Of a DNA stretch of 13,415 nucleotides, positions 6,349-12,947 are shown in pieces; within the stretch, counting starts at the first letter, position 1; each line of letters starts with the position of its first letter. The position numbers and the translations under genes were made by a program. The notes under the pieces were generated by a model that did not search any database, had not been told where the DNA came from, and saw only the letters and a program-made list of their open reading frames with translations. This DNA comes from DASQWC01 sp035640475. GTDB taxonomy: Bacteria; Actinomycetota; JAICYB01. Where the stretch lies: NCBI GenBank assembly GCA_035640475.1, contig DASQWC010000014.1, positions 1 through 13,415 on the forward strand, read 5' to 3'.

Positions 6349-7169
6349 GTCCGACCCGCCGCAGCCGCGGCGGCTTCGTGCATGACGTCGACCGGAGCGT
6401 CGTCTCCAAAGAACAGCCGCCACGCCTCGGCCGCCTGGTGAACGAGCATGCGCAGTCCGTCGTCGGCCGCCAGCCCCGCGGCACGGGCCGACTCCACGAG
6501 CGGCGTCAGGCCGGGCCGGTAGACGACATCGAGGACGGCCCGCAGCCGTCCGCGGGCGGCCGCGTCGAGCGCAGCTCGATCGAGCACGGATCCGGTGCCG
6601 TTGAGGCCCACGGATGTCGTGTGGACGACGACATCGAAATCGCCGAGGACTTCCGGTACCGCGGCCCAGTCGACGACGTCCACGCCCGTCGCGGCGGCGC
6701 GGTCGGCCGTGCGATTGGCGACCGAAACCTTCGCGCCGCCGCCACGCAGCGCAGCGACGGCTGCGCGACCGGCGCCACCGGCTCCCAGCACGAGCGCGGA
6801 GGTGCCCTCCAGCTCGACGCCCAGGTCCGCCAACGCCGCGCTCACACCGTGGACATCGGTGTTGTAGCCGCGCGTCGTTTGATCGTCGAACACGAGCACG
6901 TTTACCGCACGCGTCGACTCGGCCGTCTCCGAACGCTCGTCGGTGAGGGCGAATGCCGCTCCCTTGTGCGGGAGCGTCACGTTCAGCCCGCGCGCACCGC
7001 CGACGCGCATGCCCTCGATGAACGCACCGAAGTCATCCGGAGCAACCTCGAACGCAAGGAACGCCGCGTTGCGTGCCGCTTCCCGGAGCGCGGCCTCCCA
7101 GAACGCAGGCGAGATCGAATGACGCACAGGATGGCCGACGACGCCGATCAGCTCGGTCAGAGCGTCCAT
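6345..7169 (-). CDS. aroE: Shikimate dehydrogenase (NADP+)
   Basis: It catalyses step 4, reversible NADPH-dependent reduction of 3-dehydroshikimate to shikimate. The 274-aa protein has the normal two-domain build. The substrate domain has GHPVRHSISP (12-21) and catalytic K69 in LNVTLPHKG, and D105 in YNTDVHG completes the Lys-Asp pair. The Rossmann part has GAGGAG at 129-134 and NRT at 152-154, the usual NADP phosphate-binding patch. Near the C-terminus is the conserved GLRMLVHQAAEAW. An Ala-rich tail (HEAAAAAAGRT) ends the protein. The ATG at 7169 shares one base with the mltG stop (TGATG), and GAGG lies 8 nt upstream. Its separation from the other aro genes, in the alaS unit, matches mycobacteria. 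Confidence 0.96.
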   Translation of the reverse strand: MDALTELIGVVGHPVRHSISPAFWEAALREAARNAAFLAFEVAPDDFGAFIEGMRVGGARGLNVTLPHKGAAFALTDERSETAESTRAVNVLVFDDQTTRGYNTDVHGVSAALADLGVELEGTSALVLGAGGAGRAAVAALRGGGAKVSVANRTADRAAATGVDVVDWAAVPEVLGDFDVVVHTTSVGLNGTGSVLDRAALDAAARGRLRAVLDVVYRPGLTPLVESARAAGLAADDGLRMLVHQAAEAWRLFFGDDAPVDVMHEAAAAAAGRT

Positions 7170-8158
7170 CAGTGCACCTCGGCCGGACGGCGCTGCTTCA
7201 GCCGCTCGAACTCCTGCGGATCGCTCGTGAAACCGTGCTTGCCCGACGGATCGATCACGACGTAATAGATCGCGTCGATGGGAGCCGGATGTAACGTGGC
7301 CTGGATCGACGCGAGGCCCGGACTCGCGATCGGCGTCGGCGGCAACCCGTCGATGAGATAGGTGTTGTAGGGCGACGGACGGCGGAGATCGGCTCGCGTC
7401 GGCACCTTGTGCTCGTCCAGACCGTAGAGCGCGGTGATATCGATCTGCAGACGCATGCCCTTGGCCAAGCGGTTGTAGATGACCGCTGCGACCTTCGCGC
7501 GGTCCTCATCGACCTTGGCCTCTCGCTCGACGAGGGACGCGACGATGAGCGCCTGGTACTTGGTGAGCTTGCGCGACTCGGCTCCCGACCAGTCGAGGCC
7601 GTCGATGCGCCGCTCGAACGCCTGCACCATTCGTTTGGTCAGGACCGCCGCCGATTCGTTGTCGCCGACGAAATAGGTATCCGGATACAGGAACCCCTCG
7701 AGGGTCTGCACGCCCGGCGGCTGGATGCTGGCGCGCACGCCGGCACCTCCCTGGGCGGCCCGGAGGAACTGGTCGCGCCCGATGTGCGTCCGCGCCCCGA
7801 CCCGCTCGGCGATGAGCCGGAGGGAGAAGCCTTCGGGGACGGTCACGCCGGTCCCCTTCTCTTGCGGACCTTGCGCGAGCAGATTGAGTGCGGACAGCAT
7901 GCCCATCCCTTCGCGCAACTCGTACCGCCCCGCCTGCAGCTTCCCCTCGAGATTGCGCAGCCGAACGCTGATCCCGAACAGCGAGTCGGACCCGATCACC
8001 CCTTCGCGCTCGAGGATGCGACCGATCTCGGCGGTCGTCGCCCCGCGCGGAATCACGACTTCGCGGGTCCCGGAGCCGGGCCGGAAGATTGTGTACGCCC
8101 CGACGGCCGCGGCAATCACGACCAGTGCTACGCCCGAGAAGGCAAGCCGGCGGATCAC
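7169..8158 (-). CDS. mltG: Endolytic murein transglycosylase MltG (YceG-like)
   Basis: A 329-aa inner-membrane lytic transglycosylase thought to cut nascent glycan strands and set their length. One N-terminal membrane segment (about 6-24) follows a short cytoplasmic Arg-containing start. A LysM-like region (VVIPRGATTAEIGRILEREG) comes next, then the YceG catalytic domain with LEGFLYPDTYF (153-163), the catalytic-Glu region ASLVEREAKVDEDRAKVAAV (E211), YNRLAKGMRLQIDITALYGL and PIASPGLASIQATLHPA (276-292). The GTG at 8158 overlaps the ruvX stop in GTGA. The frame stays open upstream, but that part is only ruvX in another phase. The ruvX-mltG-aroE order is the usual actinobacterial one. Length and motifs are typical of the family. 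Confidence 0.95.
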   Translation of the reverse strand: MIRRLAFSGVALVVIAAAVGAYTIFRPGSGTREVVIPRGATTAEIGRILEREGVIGSDSLFGISVRLRNLEGKLQAGRYELREGMGMLSALNLLAQGPQEKGTGVTVPEGFSLRLIAERVGARTHIGRDQFLRAAQGGAGVRASIQPPGVQTLEGFLYPDTYFVGDNESAAVLTKRMVQAFERRIDGLDWSGAESRKLTKYQALIVASLVEREAKVDEDRAKVAAVIYNRLAKGMRLQIDITALYGLDEHKVPTRADLRRPSPYNTYLIDGLPPTPIASPGLASIQATLHPAPIDAIYYVVIDPSGKHGFTSDPQEFERLKQRRPAEVH

Positions 8159-8565
8159 CTCGAGCGGCGGGACTCGAGGTACGCGCCGAGGATCAGAGCA
8201 GCAGCAACCTTGTCGACGACCCCGCGCTGGCTGCGCGTCTTCTTTCCTCCGGCCCGCATCGCGCGCTCGGCCTGGACCGTCGTCAGTCGCTCGTCCCAGC
8301 GATGGACGGGCAACGAGCTCTCGGACTCGAGCGCGCGCGCAAACGCTTCGGCGACCTCGACCTCGGGGCCGCGCGTACCGTCCATCCGCAACGGGATCCC
8401 GACGACGATCTCCTCGGCGTCCAACTCCCGAGCGCGCGCGGCGACCGTCTTCGGATCGGCCCCCTCGAGCACCTCGAGCGGCTGCGCCGTGATTCCTTCG
8501 GGATCCGAGATCGCCAGACCCACACGCACCGTCCCGAAGTCGACGCCGAGCACGCGCGCCATCAC
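8155..8565 (-). CDS. ruvX: RuvX/YqgF family RNase H-like Holliday junction resolvase
   Basis: A 136-aa RNase H-fold protein. It shows GVDFGTVRVGLA with D9, IVVGIPLRMDGTRG at 53-66, HRWDERLTTVQAE with E92, and DKVAAALIL with D118, the acidic triad of this family. Characterised members process Holliday junctions or trim 16S rRNA precursor; which of these applies here is not shown by sequence. The frame begins GTG-ATG at 8565-8560. Either codon overlaps the alaS stop (GTGA or TGATG). AAGGG lies 8 nt before the GTG and 11 nt before the ATG, so the GTG is slightly preferred; the difference is one residue. The alaS-ruvX-mltG arrangement is conserved in actinobacteria. Confidence 0.94.
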   Translation of the reverse strand: MMARVLGVDFGTVRVGLAISDPEGITAQPLEVLEGADPKTVAARARELDAEEIVVGIPLRMDGTRGPEVEVAEAFARALESESSLPVHRWDERLTTVQAERAMRAGGKKTRSQRGVVDKVAAALILGAYLESRRSR

Positions 8566-11150
8566 TGCAGCGACCCTTGTGCCTGTTGCCGTGCAACTTC
8601 CAGCGCGTCGTCGAGGGCCTCCGGGTTCCTGCCCCCGGCAAGCGCGAGATCGGGCTTCCCCCCCGCACCGCCGCCGATCCGTTCGGCGGCCGGCCGCAAG
8701 AGCTCGCGCGCGTCGACGCCGAGATCCTTTGTGACGGCCGCGACGAGATTGACGCTCCCTTCGCCGGACGTGCCGAGGATCACGGCGCCGCGGCCGATCT
8801 TGTCGCGGACTGCAACTGCGAGCTCGCGCAGCACGCCCACCTCTTCCGTGCGGCGCGCAACAACGAGCTGTGCGCTGTCGATCTGCTGAGCAGTCGGGAC
8901 GAGCTCGTTTACGGCCGCGCTGATCCCCGAGCGCTGTCCGGCCGCGATCTGTCGCTCGAGCTCTTTCTGTGTCTTCAGGAGCCGCTGGATACCGGCGACG
9001 AGCTCGTCCGGCGCGGTTCGCACGAGTTCCGCAGCACGTTCGGCCTCACGCAGCCGGACGTTCACCCAGCGGAGACCCTCGACCCCGGTCAGTGCCTCGA
9101 CTCTTCTGATGTTCGAGCCGATCGAGCTTTCACCGAGGAGCTTCACGAAGCCGACGTGTCCCGTCTGCGGAACGTGAGTGCCGCCGCACAGCTCGTATGA
9201 GTAGTCGCCGATCTCGACGACCCGGACGACGTCCCCATACTTCTCCTCGAAGAAGGCCATGGCGTGGTATTTGTCGATCGCCTCTCGATACGACGTGTCG
9301 AACGGCGTGACCTTGTCGTCGGACTCCACGCGCGTGTTGATGGTCTCCTCGATCTCCGAGAGGGAGCCGGGATCCACGGACGAGAAATGCGAGAAGTCGA
9401 ACCGGAGCCGTCCGGGCTCGACCAACGAACCCATCTGACGGACGTGCTCGCCGAGCGTGTTCCGTAGCGTGTGGTGAAGGATGTGCGTCGCCGTGTGTGC
9501 CTGCTCCGCCCCCGTCCGCAACGCCGGATCGACGTGCAGCTCCATCTCCATCCCAACGGCTATCTCTCCGTCGGTGACGCGAACGCGGTGCATGATGGCG
9601 GCACCCACCTTCTGCGTGTCGAGCACTTCCGCCTTGGCGTCGGCAGCGAGCAGGAGCCCGCGGTCGCCGATCTGGCCGCCGCCCTCCGGATAGAAGGGCG
9701 TCCGGTCGAAGACGACGTCCGCCTCTTCTCCGGGAGCCAGTGACGCCGCCGGCTCGACACCCTTCGCGATCGCGACGACCTTGCCCGTGTCTGTTCGCTT
9801 CTCGTAGCCGAGAAACTCGGTCGGGGCGACGTCGATCCGAGGACCTGCGCCGGCGCGAACCTTGCCGGCCTCACCGACTTCCCGCGAGCGGGTGCGCTGT
9901 TCTTCCATCAGCCGCTCGTAGCCATCGACGTCGACGGTGAGCCCGCGCTCGGTGGCGACGTCCTTTGTGATGTCGAGCGGAAACCCGTAGGTATCCTGAA
10001 GCTTGAAGGCGACGTTGCCCGGGAGCACGTCCGTTGCCTTCTCGATGGATTCCTCGAGAATGCGCAGCCCGATGTCGAGCGTCTGCGTGAAACGTTCTTC
10101 TTCGCGTGCCGCGACGAGCGCGATGCCCTCCGAGTTGCGCTGAAGCTCGGGGTAGACGTGGCCGAACCGCTCGACGACGGCTTCGGTCAATTCCTGCAAG
10201 AGCTTGGTGTTGACCCCTGCGAGTCTGGCCTTCGTGATCGCACGACGCATGACGCGGCGGAGAACGTAGCCGCGACCCTCGTTTGACGGCGTGACGCCGT
10301 CCGCGATGAGAAACGCCGTCGATCGTGCATGGTCGGTGAGCGTCCGCAAGAGCCGGTCGTCATCGTCACTTGCGCCTCGTGTCCTGCCCGTGAGACCGGC
10401 CGCCCTGTCGAGTATCGGAGAGAACAGATCCGTGTCGTAGATCGACGATGCCTCTTGGAGAACGGTCGTGATGCGCTCGAGTCCCATGCCCGTGTCGACG
10501 CTCGGTGCGGGCAGTGGTTTGACGATGTTCTTCGCGCCGTCGGTCTCGTACTGAATGAAGACGAGGTTGTACACCTCGAGATAGCGCGTGTCGTTGACGG
10601 CGGGCCCGCCTTCTTCCCCGTAAGCCGGGCCGCGGTCGTACCAGATCTCGCTGTTGGGGCCGCCGGGACCGGCGACGCCCATATCCCAGAAGTTCTCGTT
10701 CTTTCCGAGCCGTTGGATGCGCTCGGCGGGGATCGGCGTCACCTCCAGCCACAGTTGCTCGGCTTCGTCGTCTTCCTCGTAAACGGTGGCCCAGAGACGC
10801 TCCGGGTCGAGCCCGAACTCCGTCGTCAGCAGCTCCCACGCCCACGCGATCGCTTCCTTCTTGAAGTAGTCGCCGAACGAGAAGTTGCCGAGCATCTCGA
10901 AAAGCGTGAGGTGCGACTGGTCGCCGACCTCGTCGACGTCGGTCGTCCGGAACGATTTCTGCACGCTCGTCGCTCGCGGGTGCGATGGCTTCTCGGTTCC
11001 CAAGAAGTACGGGCGGAACTGCACCATGCCCGCCGTCGTCAGCATCAAGTTCGTCTCCGGAGGCGGAATCAGGGACGACGACGGGTAGAGCTTGTGGTCT
11101 CTGGCCTCGAAAAAGGCCAGAAACGTGCGCCGGATATCGTCCGCGAGCAT
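8562..11150 (-). CDS. alaS: Alanine-tRNA ligase
   Basis: This 862-aa class II synthetase charges tRNA-Ala. The catalytic domain begins MLADDIRRTFLAFFEARDH and contains TTAGMVQFRPYFLG, VQKSFRTTDVDEVG and MLGNFSFGDYFKKEA. The tRNA-binding middle follows. The editing domain has the zinc set H552/H556 (HTATH) and C655/H659 (CGGTH) that clears Ser- and Gly-tRNA-Ala. The C-terminal C-Ala domain ends in GGGAGGKPDLALAGG. The ATG at 11150 matches family N-termini. The frame is open further upstream, through the tandem repeats and antisense to the aquaporin, but that extension is not protein-like. There is no clear Shine-Dalgarno; TAACCT 7 nt before the ATG suggests a leaderless transcript. It is the first gene of unit 1. 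Confidence 0.97.
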   Translation of the reverse strand: MLADDIRRTFLAFFEARDHKLYPSSSLIPPPETNLMLTTAGMVQFRPYFLGTEKPSHPRATSVQKSFRTTDVDEVGDQSHLTLFEMLGNFSFGDYFKKEAIAWAWELLTTEFGLDPERLWATVYEEDDEAEQLWLEVTPIPAERIQRLGKNENFWDMGVAGPGGPNSEIWYDRGPAYGEEGGPAVNDTRYLEVYNLVFIQYETDGAKNIVKPLPAPSVDTGMGLERITTVLQEASSIYDTDLFSPILDRAAGLTGRTRGASDDDDRLLRTLTDHARSTAFLIADGVTPSNEGRGYVLRRVMRRAITKARLAGVNTKLLQELTEAVVERFGHVYPELQRNSEGIALVAAREEERFTQTLDIGLRILEESIEKATDVLPGNVAFKLQDTYGFPLDITKDVATERGLTVDVDGYERLMEEQRTRSREVGEAGKVRAGAGPRIDVAPTEFLGYEKRTDTGKVVAIAKGVEPAASLAPGEEADVVFDRTPFYPEGGGQIGDRGLLLAADAKAEVLDTQKVGAAIMHRVRVTDGEIAVGMEMELHVDPALRTGAEQAHTATHILHHTLRNTLGEHVRQMGSLVEPGRLRFDFSHFSSVDPGSLSEIEETINTRVESDDKVTPFDTSYREAIDKYHAMAFFEEKYGDVVRVVEIGDYSYELCGGTHVPQTGHVGFVKLLGESSIGSNIRRVEALTGVEGLRWVNVRLREAERAAELVRTAPDELVAGIQRLLKTQKELERQIAAGQRSGISAAVNELVPTAQQIDSAQLVVARRTEEVGVLRELAVAVRDKIGRGAVILGTSGEGSVNLVAAVTKDLGVDARELLRPAAERIGGGAGGKPDLALAGGRNPEALDDALEVARQQAQGSLQ

Positions 11151-11157
11151 GCAAGCA

Positions 11158-11163
11158 AGGTTA
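11158..11163 (-). promoter_or_regulatory. Candidate -10 of a leaderless alaS promoter
   Basis: TAACCT (TAnnnT) is followed by 7 nt and then the alaS ATG, which would put the transcript start at the start codon. No good -35 is visible. It is offered because alaS has no Shine-Dalgarno. Confidence 0.35.
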
Positions 11164-11202
11164 CCGGCGCGTTCACGCTGAGGTACCGAACGTCCGGTTA
11201 AA

Positions 11203-11251
11203 GGGAGTCGCTTCGCTCCATCCAGTTGGAGGGAGTCGCTTCGCTCCATCC
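11203..11251. repeat. Two-copy tandem repeat of hairpin units, period 28 bp
   Basis: A 21-bp sequence occurs identically at 11203-11223 and 11231-11251. Each copy contains ggagtcgcttcgctcc, whose minus-strand form GGAGCGAAGCGACTCC can fold (GGAG/CTCC outer stem, CG/CG inner stem, bulged A, AAG loop). It begins 3 bp after the aquaporin stop and ends about 50 bp before alaS. It may be a terminator or RNA-stabilising element for the aquaporin, or copies of a dispersed genomic repeat. No U-tract follows. No further copy is seen in this window. Confidence 0.75.
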
Positions 11252-11253
11252 TG

Positions 11254-11991
11254 TTAGCGCTTGCGCGCGGCGGTCTTGCGTGCCGGTTTGCGCTTGGCTG
11301 CGGGCCGCCGAGCACGACGCCAAACCGGCCAGGGGAACCCGTCACCGAACAGCGTCGGGTACAGGATCCCGCCGGCGAGGCCTCCGATTCCGGTGCCGAC
11401 CACGTACACCCACCAATCGCCGAGCTCGTCGGCAACGGCCGCCGGACCGAGGTAGCGGGCCGGGTTGAACGCACCCCCCGTCAGCGGTCCGACCGCGAGC
11501 ACACCGACGAAGACGGTCAGCCCGATCGTGAATCCTCCGAGCTTCGGCCCCCTGGCGTCGTACTCCGACGCCCACACGACGATCACGAGCAAAAAGGTGA
11601 AGACCCCTTCGACCAGCAGCCCCTTCCCAGACGAGACGTTCAGCGTCGGTGCGCCCAGGTGCATGGGACGCCACGTGACCTCCTCGAAGATCATGCGCAG
11701 GGTCAGCCCGGCTCCCAGTGCGCCGAGAATCTGACAGGCGACGTAGCCGAGCGCATCGACGGGCTTGATCCTGCGCCCCACGAGCGCCGACAGGGTCACC
11801 GCCGGATTGAGGTGACTGCCGGAGATTGCCCAGAAGGCAGTGAGCATGACTGCGAGCCCGACGCCGTTGGCGAAGGCCACGCCCTGGAGGCCGAGATCGG
11901 CCGCCAGGATGCCCGCACCACCCGCGATCGTGACGAAACCGAATGTCCCAACGAGCTCGCCGGCCCACGCCTGCATACTTCTCGGAACCAC
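11254..11991 (-). CDS. Aquaporin (MIP family channel) with basic C-terminal tail
   Basis: A 245-aa six-helix membrane channel with two NPA motifs in the expected half-helices: GSHLNPAVTL (N62) and GGAFNPARYLGPA (N176). Aligned by eye with E. coli AqpZ, the aromatic/arginine filter is N42, V164, G173 and R179. It therefore lacks the Phe and His of AqpZ and resembles some plant TIP filters, which implies a wider pore and uncertain substrate (water, ammonia, glycerol or other small neutral solutes). The last 21 residues hold 12 Lys/Arg, a histone-like cytoplasmic tail. The start is the GTG at 11991, with AGGAGG 6 nt upstream. An ATG at 12030 in frame would translate a UUCG hairpin and has no good Shine-Dalgarno. 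It lies 75 bp after a DUF523 gene on the same strand. Confidence 0.9.
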   Translation of the reverse strand: MVPRSMQAWAGELVGTFGFVTIAGGAGILAADLGLQGVAFANGVGLAVMLTAFWAISGSHLNPAVTLSALVGRRIKPVDALGYVACQILGALGAGLTLRMIFEEVTWRPMHLGAPTLNVSSGKGLLVEGVFTFLLVIVVWASEYDARGPKLGGFTIGLTVFVGVLAVGPLTGGAFNPARYLGPAAVADELGDWWVYVVGTGIGGLAGGILYPTLFGDGFPWPVWRRARRPAAKRKPARKTAARKR

Positions 11992-11997
11992 GTCCGT

Positions 11998-12003
11998 CCT
12001 CCT
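11998..12003 (-). promoter_or_regulatory. Shine-Dalgarno AGGAGG of the aquaporin gene
   Basis: A full AGGAGG lies 6 nt before the GTG at 11991. It decides the start against the upstream ATG (12030) and the downstream ATG (11976). Confidence 0.8.
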
Positions 12004-12014
12004 CTTCGAGGGGA

Positions 12015-12028
12015 GGCGCCGAAGCGCC
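12015..12028 (-). promoter_or_regulatory. UUCG-tetraloop hairpin in the aquaporin leader
   Basis: GGCGC-TTCG-GCGCC is a perfect 5-bp stem closed by C-G around a UUCG loop, a very stable RNA fold. It sits 11 nt upstream of the Shine-Dalgarno. No U-tract follows, so it looks like a leader structure rather than a terminator. Function unknown. Confidence 0.5.
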
Positions 12029-12050
12029 ATCCCGCTATTGGTCGCACCGC

Positions 12051-12071
12051 TCTGAGCGTTCTCAGCTCAGA
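12051..12071 (-). terminator. Hairpin across the DUF523 stop codon, possible terminator
   Basis: Read on the minus strand, TCTGAGC and GCTCAGA form a perfect 7-bp stem with a 7-nt loop (TGAGAAC), starting at the stop codon. There is no U-tract, so this would be an atypical terminator or a 3' end stabiliser. Confidence 0.35.
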
Positions 12072-12540
12072 CAACGTCCTCCTCGGTCCACAGCTCGACG
12101 CCCGCATCACGCAGGGCGGCTGCGGACACCCCGTCACCATCGACGAGGCGCCTGGAGAAGCTGCCGTCGTACACCGCACCGCATCCGCACGCCGGCGAGC
12201 GAGCCTTCAGGATCGCGGCGGTGCAGCCTTCGGCGGCAGCACGTTCGACGGCGATTCGCGCGCCCGCGAGATATTCCGCGGTTACGTCGCGGCCGTCGTT
12301 CGTCAGGACGTGGGCACTTCCATCGAGGACGTCGGCGCCGCTTCCCCGCTCGATCTCTGCGGCGGGTCGCGGCGTCGCAAGACCGCCTTCCTCTTCCGGA
12401 CAGACGAGGACGGCGCGGCCTTCACGGACGAGCTTCAAGATCGCATCGTTCGCTCGGTGGGAACCGTCGTATGCGCAGGCACGCCCGGCGAGGCAGGCGG
12501 AGACGAGCACGGGTCCAGAGGCTGGCAAGGGCCGTCGCAT
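12067..12540 (-). CDS. DUF523 family protein, TudS-like (putative Fe-S desulfidase)
   Basis: A 157-aa protein with all DUF523 landmarks: VLVSACLAGRACAYDG, VCPEEEGGLATPRPAAEIE, GRDVTAEYLAGA, AILKARSPACGCGAVYDGSF and a C-terminal GVELWTEED. Three cysteines, C16 (SACL), C47 (CPE) and C118 (SPACG), fall where characterised DUF523 members (TudS, thiouracil desulfidase) bind a [4Fe-4S] cluster; C22 and C120 are extra. The family assignment is firm, but desulfidase activity is inferred from that homology and the substrate here is unknown. The ATG at 12540 has no Shine-Dalgarno. TAGGCT lies 8 nt upstream, so the message may be leaderless. It is divergent from the thioesterase gene across 20 bp and followed by the aquaporin. 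Confidence 0.88.
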   Translation of the reverse strand: MRRPLPASGPVLVSACLAGRACAYDGSHRANDAILKLVREGRAVLVCPEEEGGLATPRPAAEIERGSGADVLDGSAHVLTNDGRDVTAEYLAGARIAVERAAAEGCTAAILKARSPACGCGAVYDGSFSRRLVDGDGVSAAALRDAGVELWTEEDVV

Positions 12541-12547
12541 ACCCGCT

Positions 12548-12554
12548 TAGCCTA
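12548..12554. promoter_or_regulatory. Shared bidirectional -10 element between the DUF523 and thioesterase genes
   Basis: The 7-mer TAGCCTA gives TAGCCT on the plus strand, 7 nt before the GTG at 12561, and TAGGCT on the minus strand, 8 nt before the ATG at 12540. Both genes lack a Shine-Dalgarno, so both may be leaderless and transcribed from one symmetric element. The -35 regions are weak on both sides. Confidence 0.45.
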
Positions 12555-12560
12555 TGGCTT

Positions 12561-12947
12561 GTGTCGATAACACCGGGTCTTGAAGCTTCGGTCCAGCGAG
12601 TCGTCGGTCCGACGGACACGGCGAGGGCGCTCGGGTCCGGCGATGTCGATGTCCTCGGCACGCCGGCCGTCGTCGCGCTGTGCGAACAAGCGGCGGTTGC
12701 CGCCGTTGCCGACGCGTTGGACCCGTCGCAGACGAGCGTCGGCACGAACATCACCATCGATCACCTCGCACCGACCGTCGTCGGACGAACGGTCACTGCG
12801 CGCGCTCATCTCGACGAGGTCGACGGCCGCACGTTGCGCTTCGTCGTTGAAGTAAGCGACGGCTCCGTGGTCGTGGCGCGCGGAACGCACGCGCGCGTCG
12901 TTGTCGACCGCGAGCGATTCACGAGCGGAGCCAACGAACGCGCGTAA
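12561..12947 (+). CDS. FlK-like hotdog-fold thioesterase
   Basis: A 128-aa single-domain hotdog protein of the FlK (fluoroacetyl-CoA thioesterase) family. T34 (LGTPAVV), E42 (ALCEQAA) and H68 (ITIDHLAPT) match the Thr42/Glu50/His76 triad of Streptomyces cattleya FlK with identical spacing (8 and 26 residues). The C-terminal GTHARVVVDRERF is also family-typical. It should hydrolyse an acyl-CoA thioester in the cytosol. The true substrate is unknown, and a fluoro-specific role is not implied, since homologues are widespread in bacteria without organofluorine metabolism. The start GTG at 12561 has no Shine-Dalgarno but lies 7 nt after TAGCCT. A much longer open frame upstream is the antisense of DUF523 and the aquaporin leader. 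It is followed with a 1-nt overlap by a metallopeptidase gene. Confidence 0.85.
   Translation: MSITPGLEASVQRVVGPTDTARALGSGDVDVLGTPAVVALCEQAAVAAVADALDPSQTSVGTNITIDHLAPTVVGRTVTARAHLDEVDGRTLRFVVEVSDGSVVVARGTHARVVVDRERFTSGANERA

Noticed and set aside
5837..6484. Alternative minus-strand frame overlapping the prepilin peptidase
   Set aside because: Arg/Gly-rich shadow. The A24 catalytic motifs are in the other frame.
11203..11251. CRISPR array
   Set aside because: Only two copies with a 7-bp gap, self-complementary, and no cas genes.
11151..11253. T-box or other riboswitch upstream of alaS
   Set aside because: No stem-loop set, specifier loop or T-box sequence fits in about 100 bp, most of it the tandem repeat.
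11151..11474. N-terminal extension of AlaS through the tandem repeat (for example from the ATG at 11249)
   Set aside because: The extension would be made of the hairpin repeats and antisense aquaporin sequence. Family alignment starts at MLADDIRRTF.
11943..12560. Long N-terminal extension of the thioesterase frame
   Set aside because: It is antisense to the DUF523 gene and very Arg-rich. The FlK family length is reached from GTG 12561.
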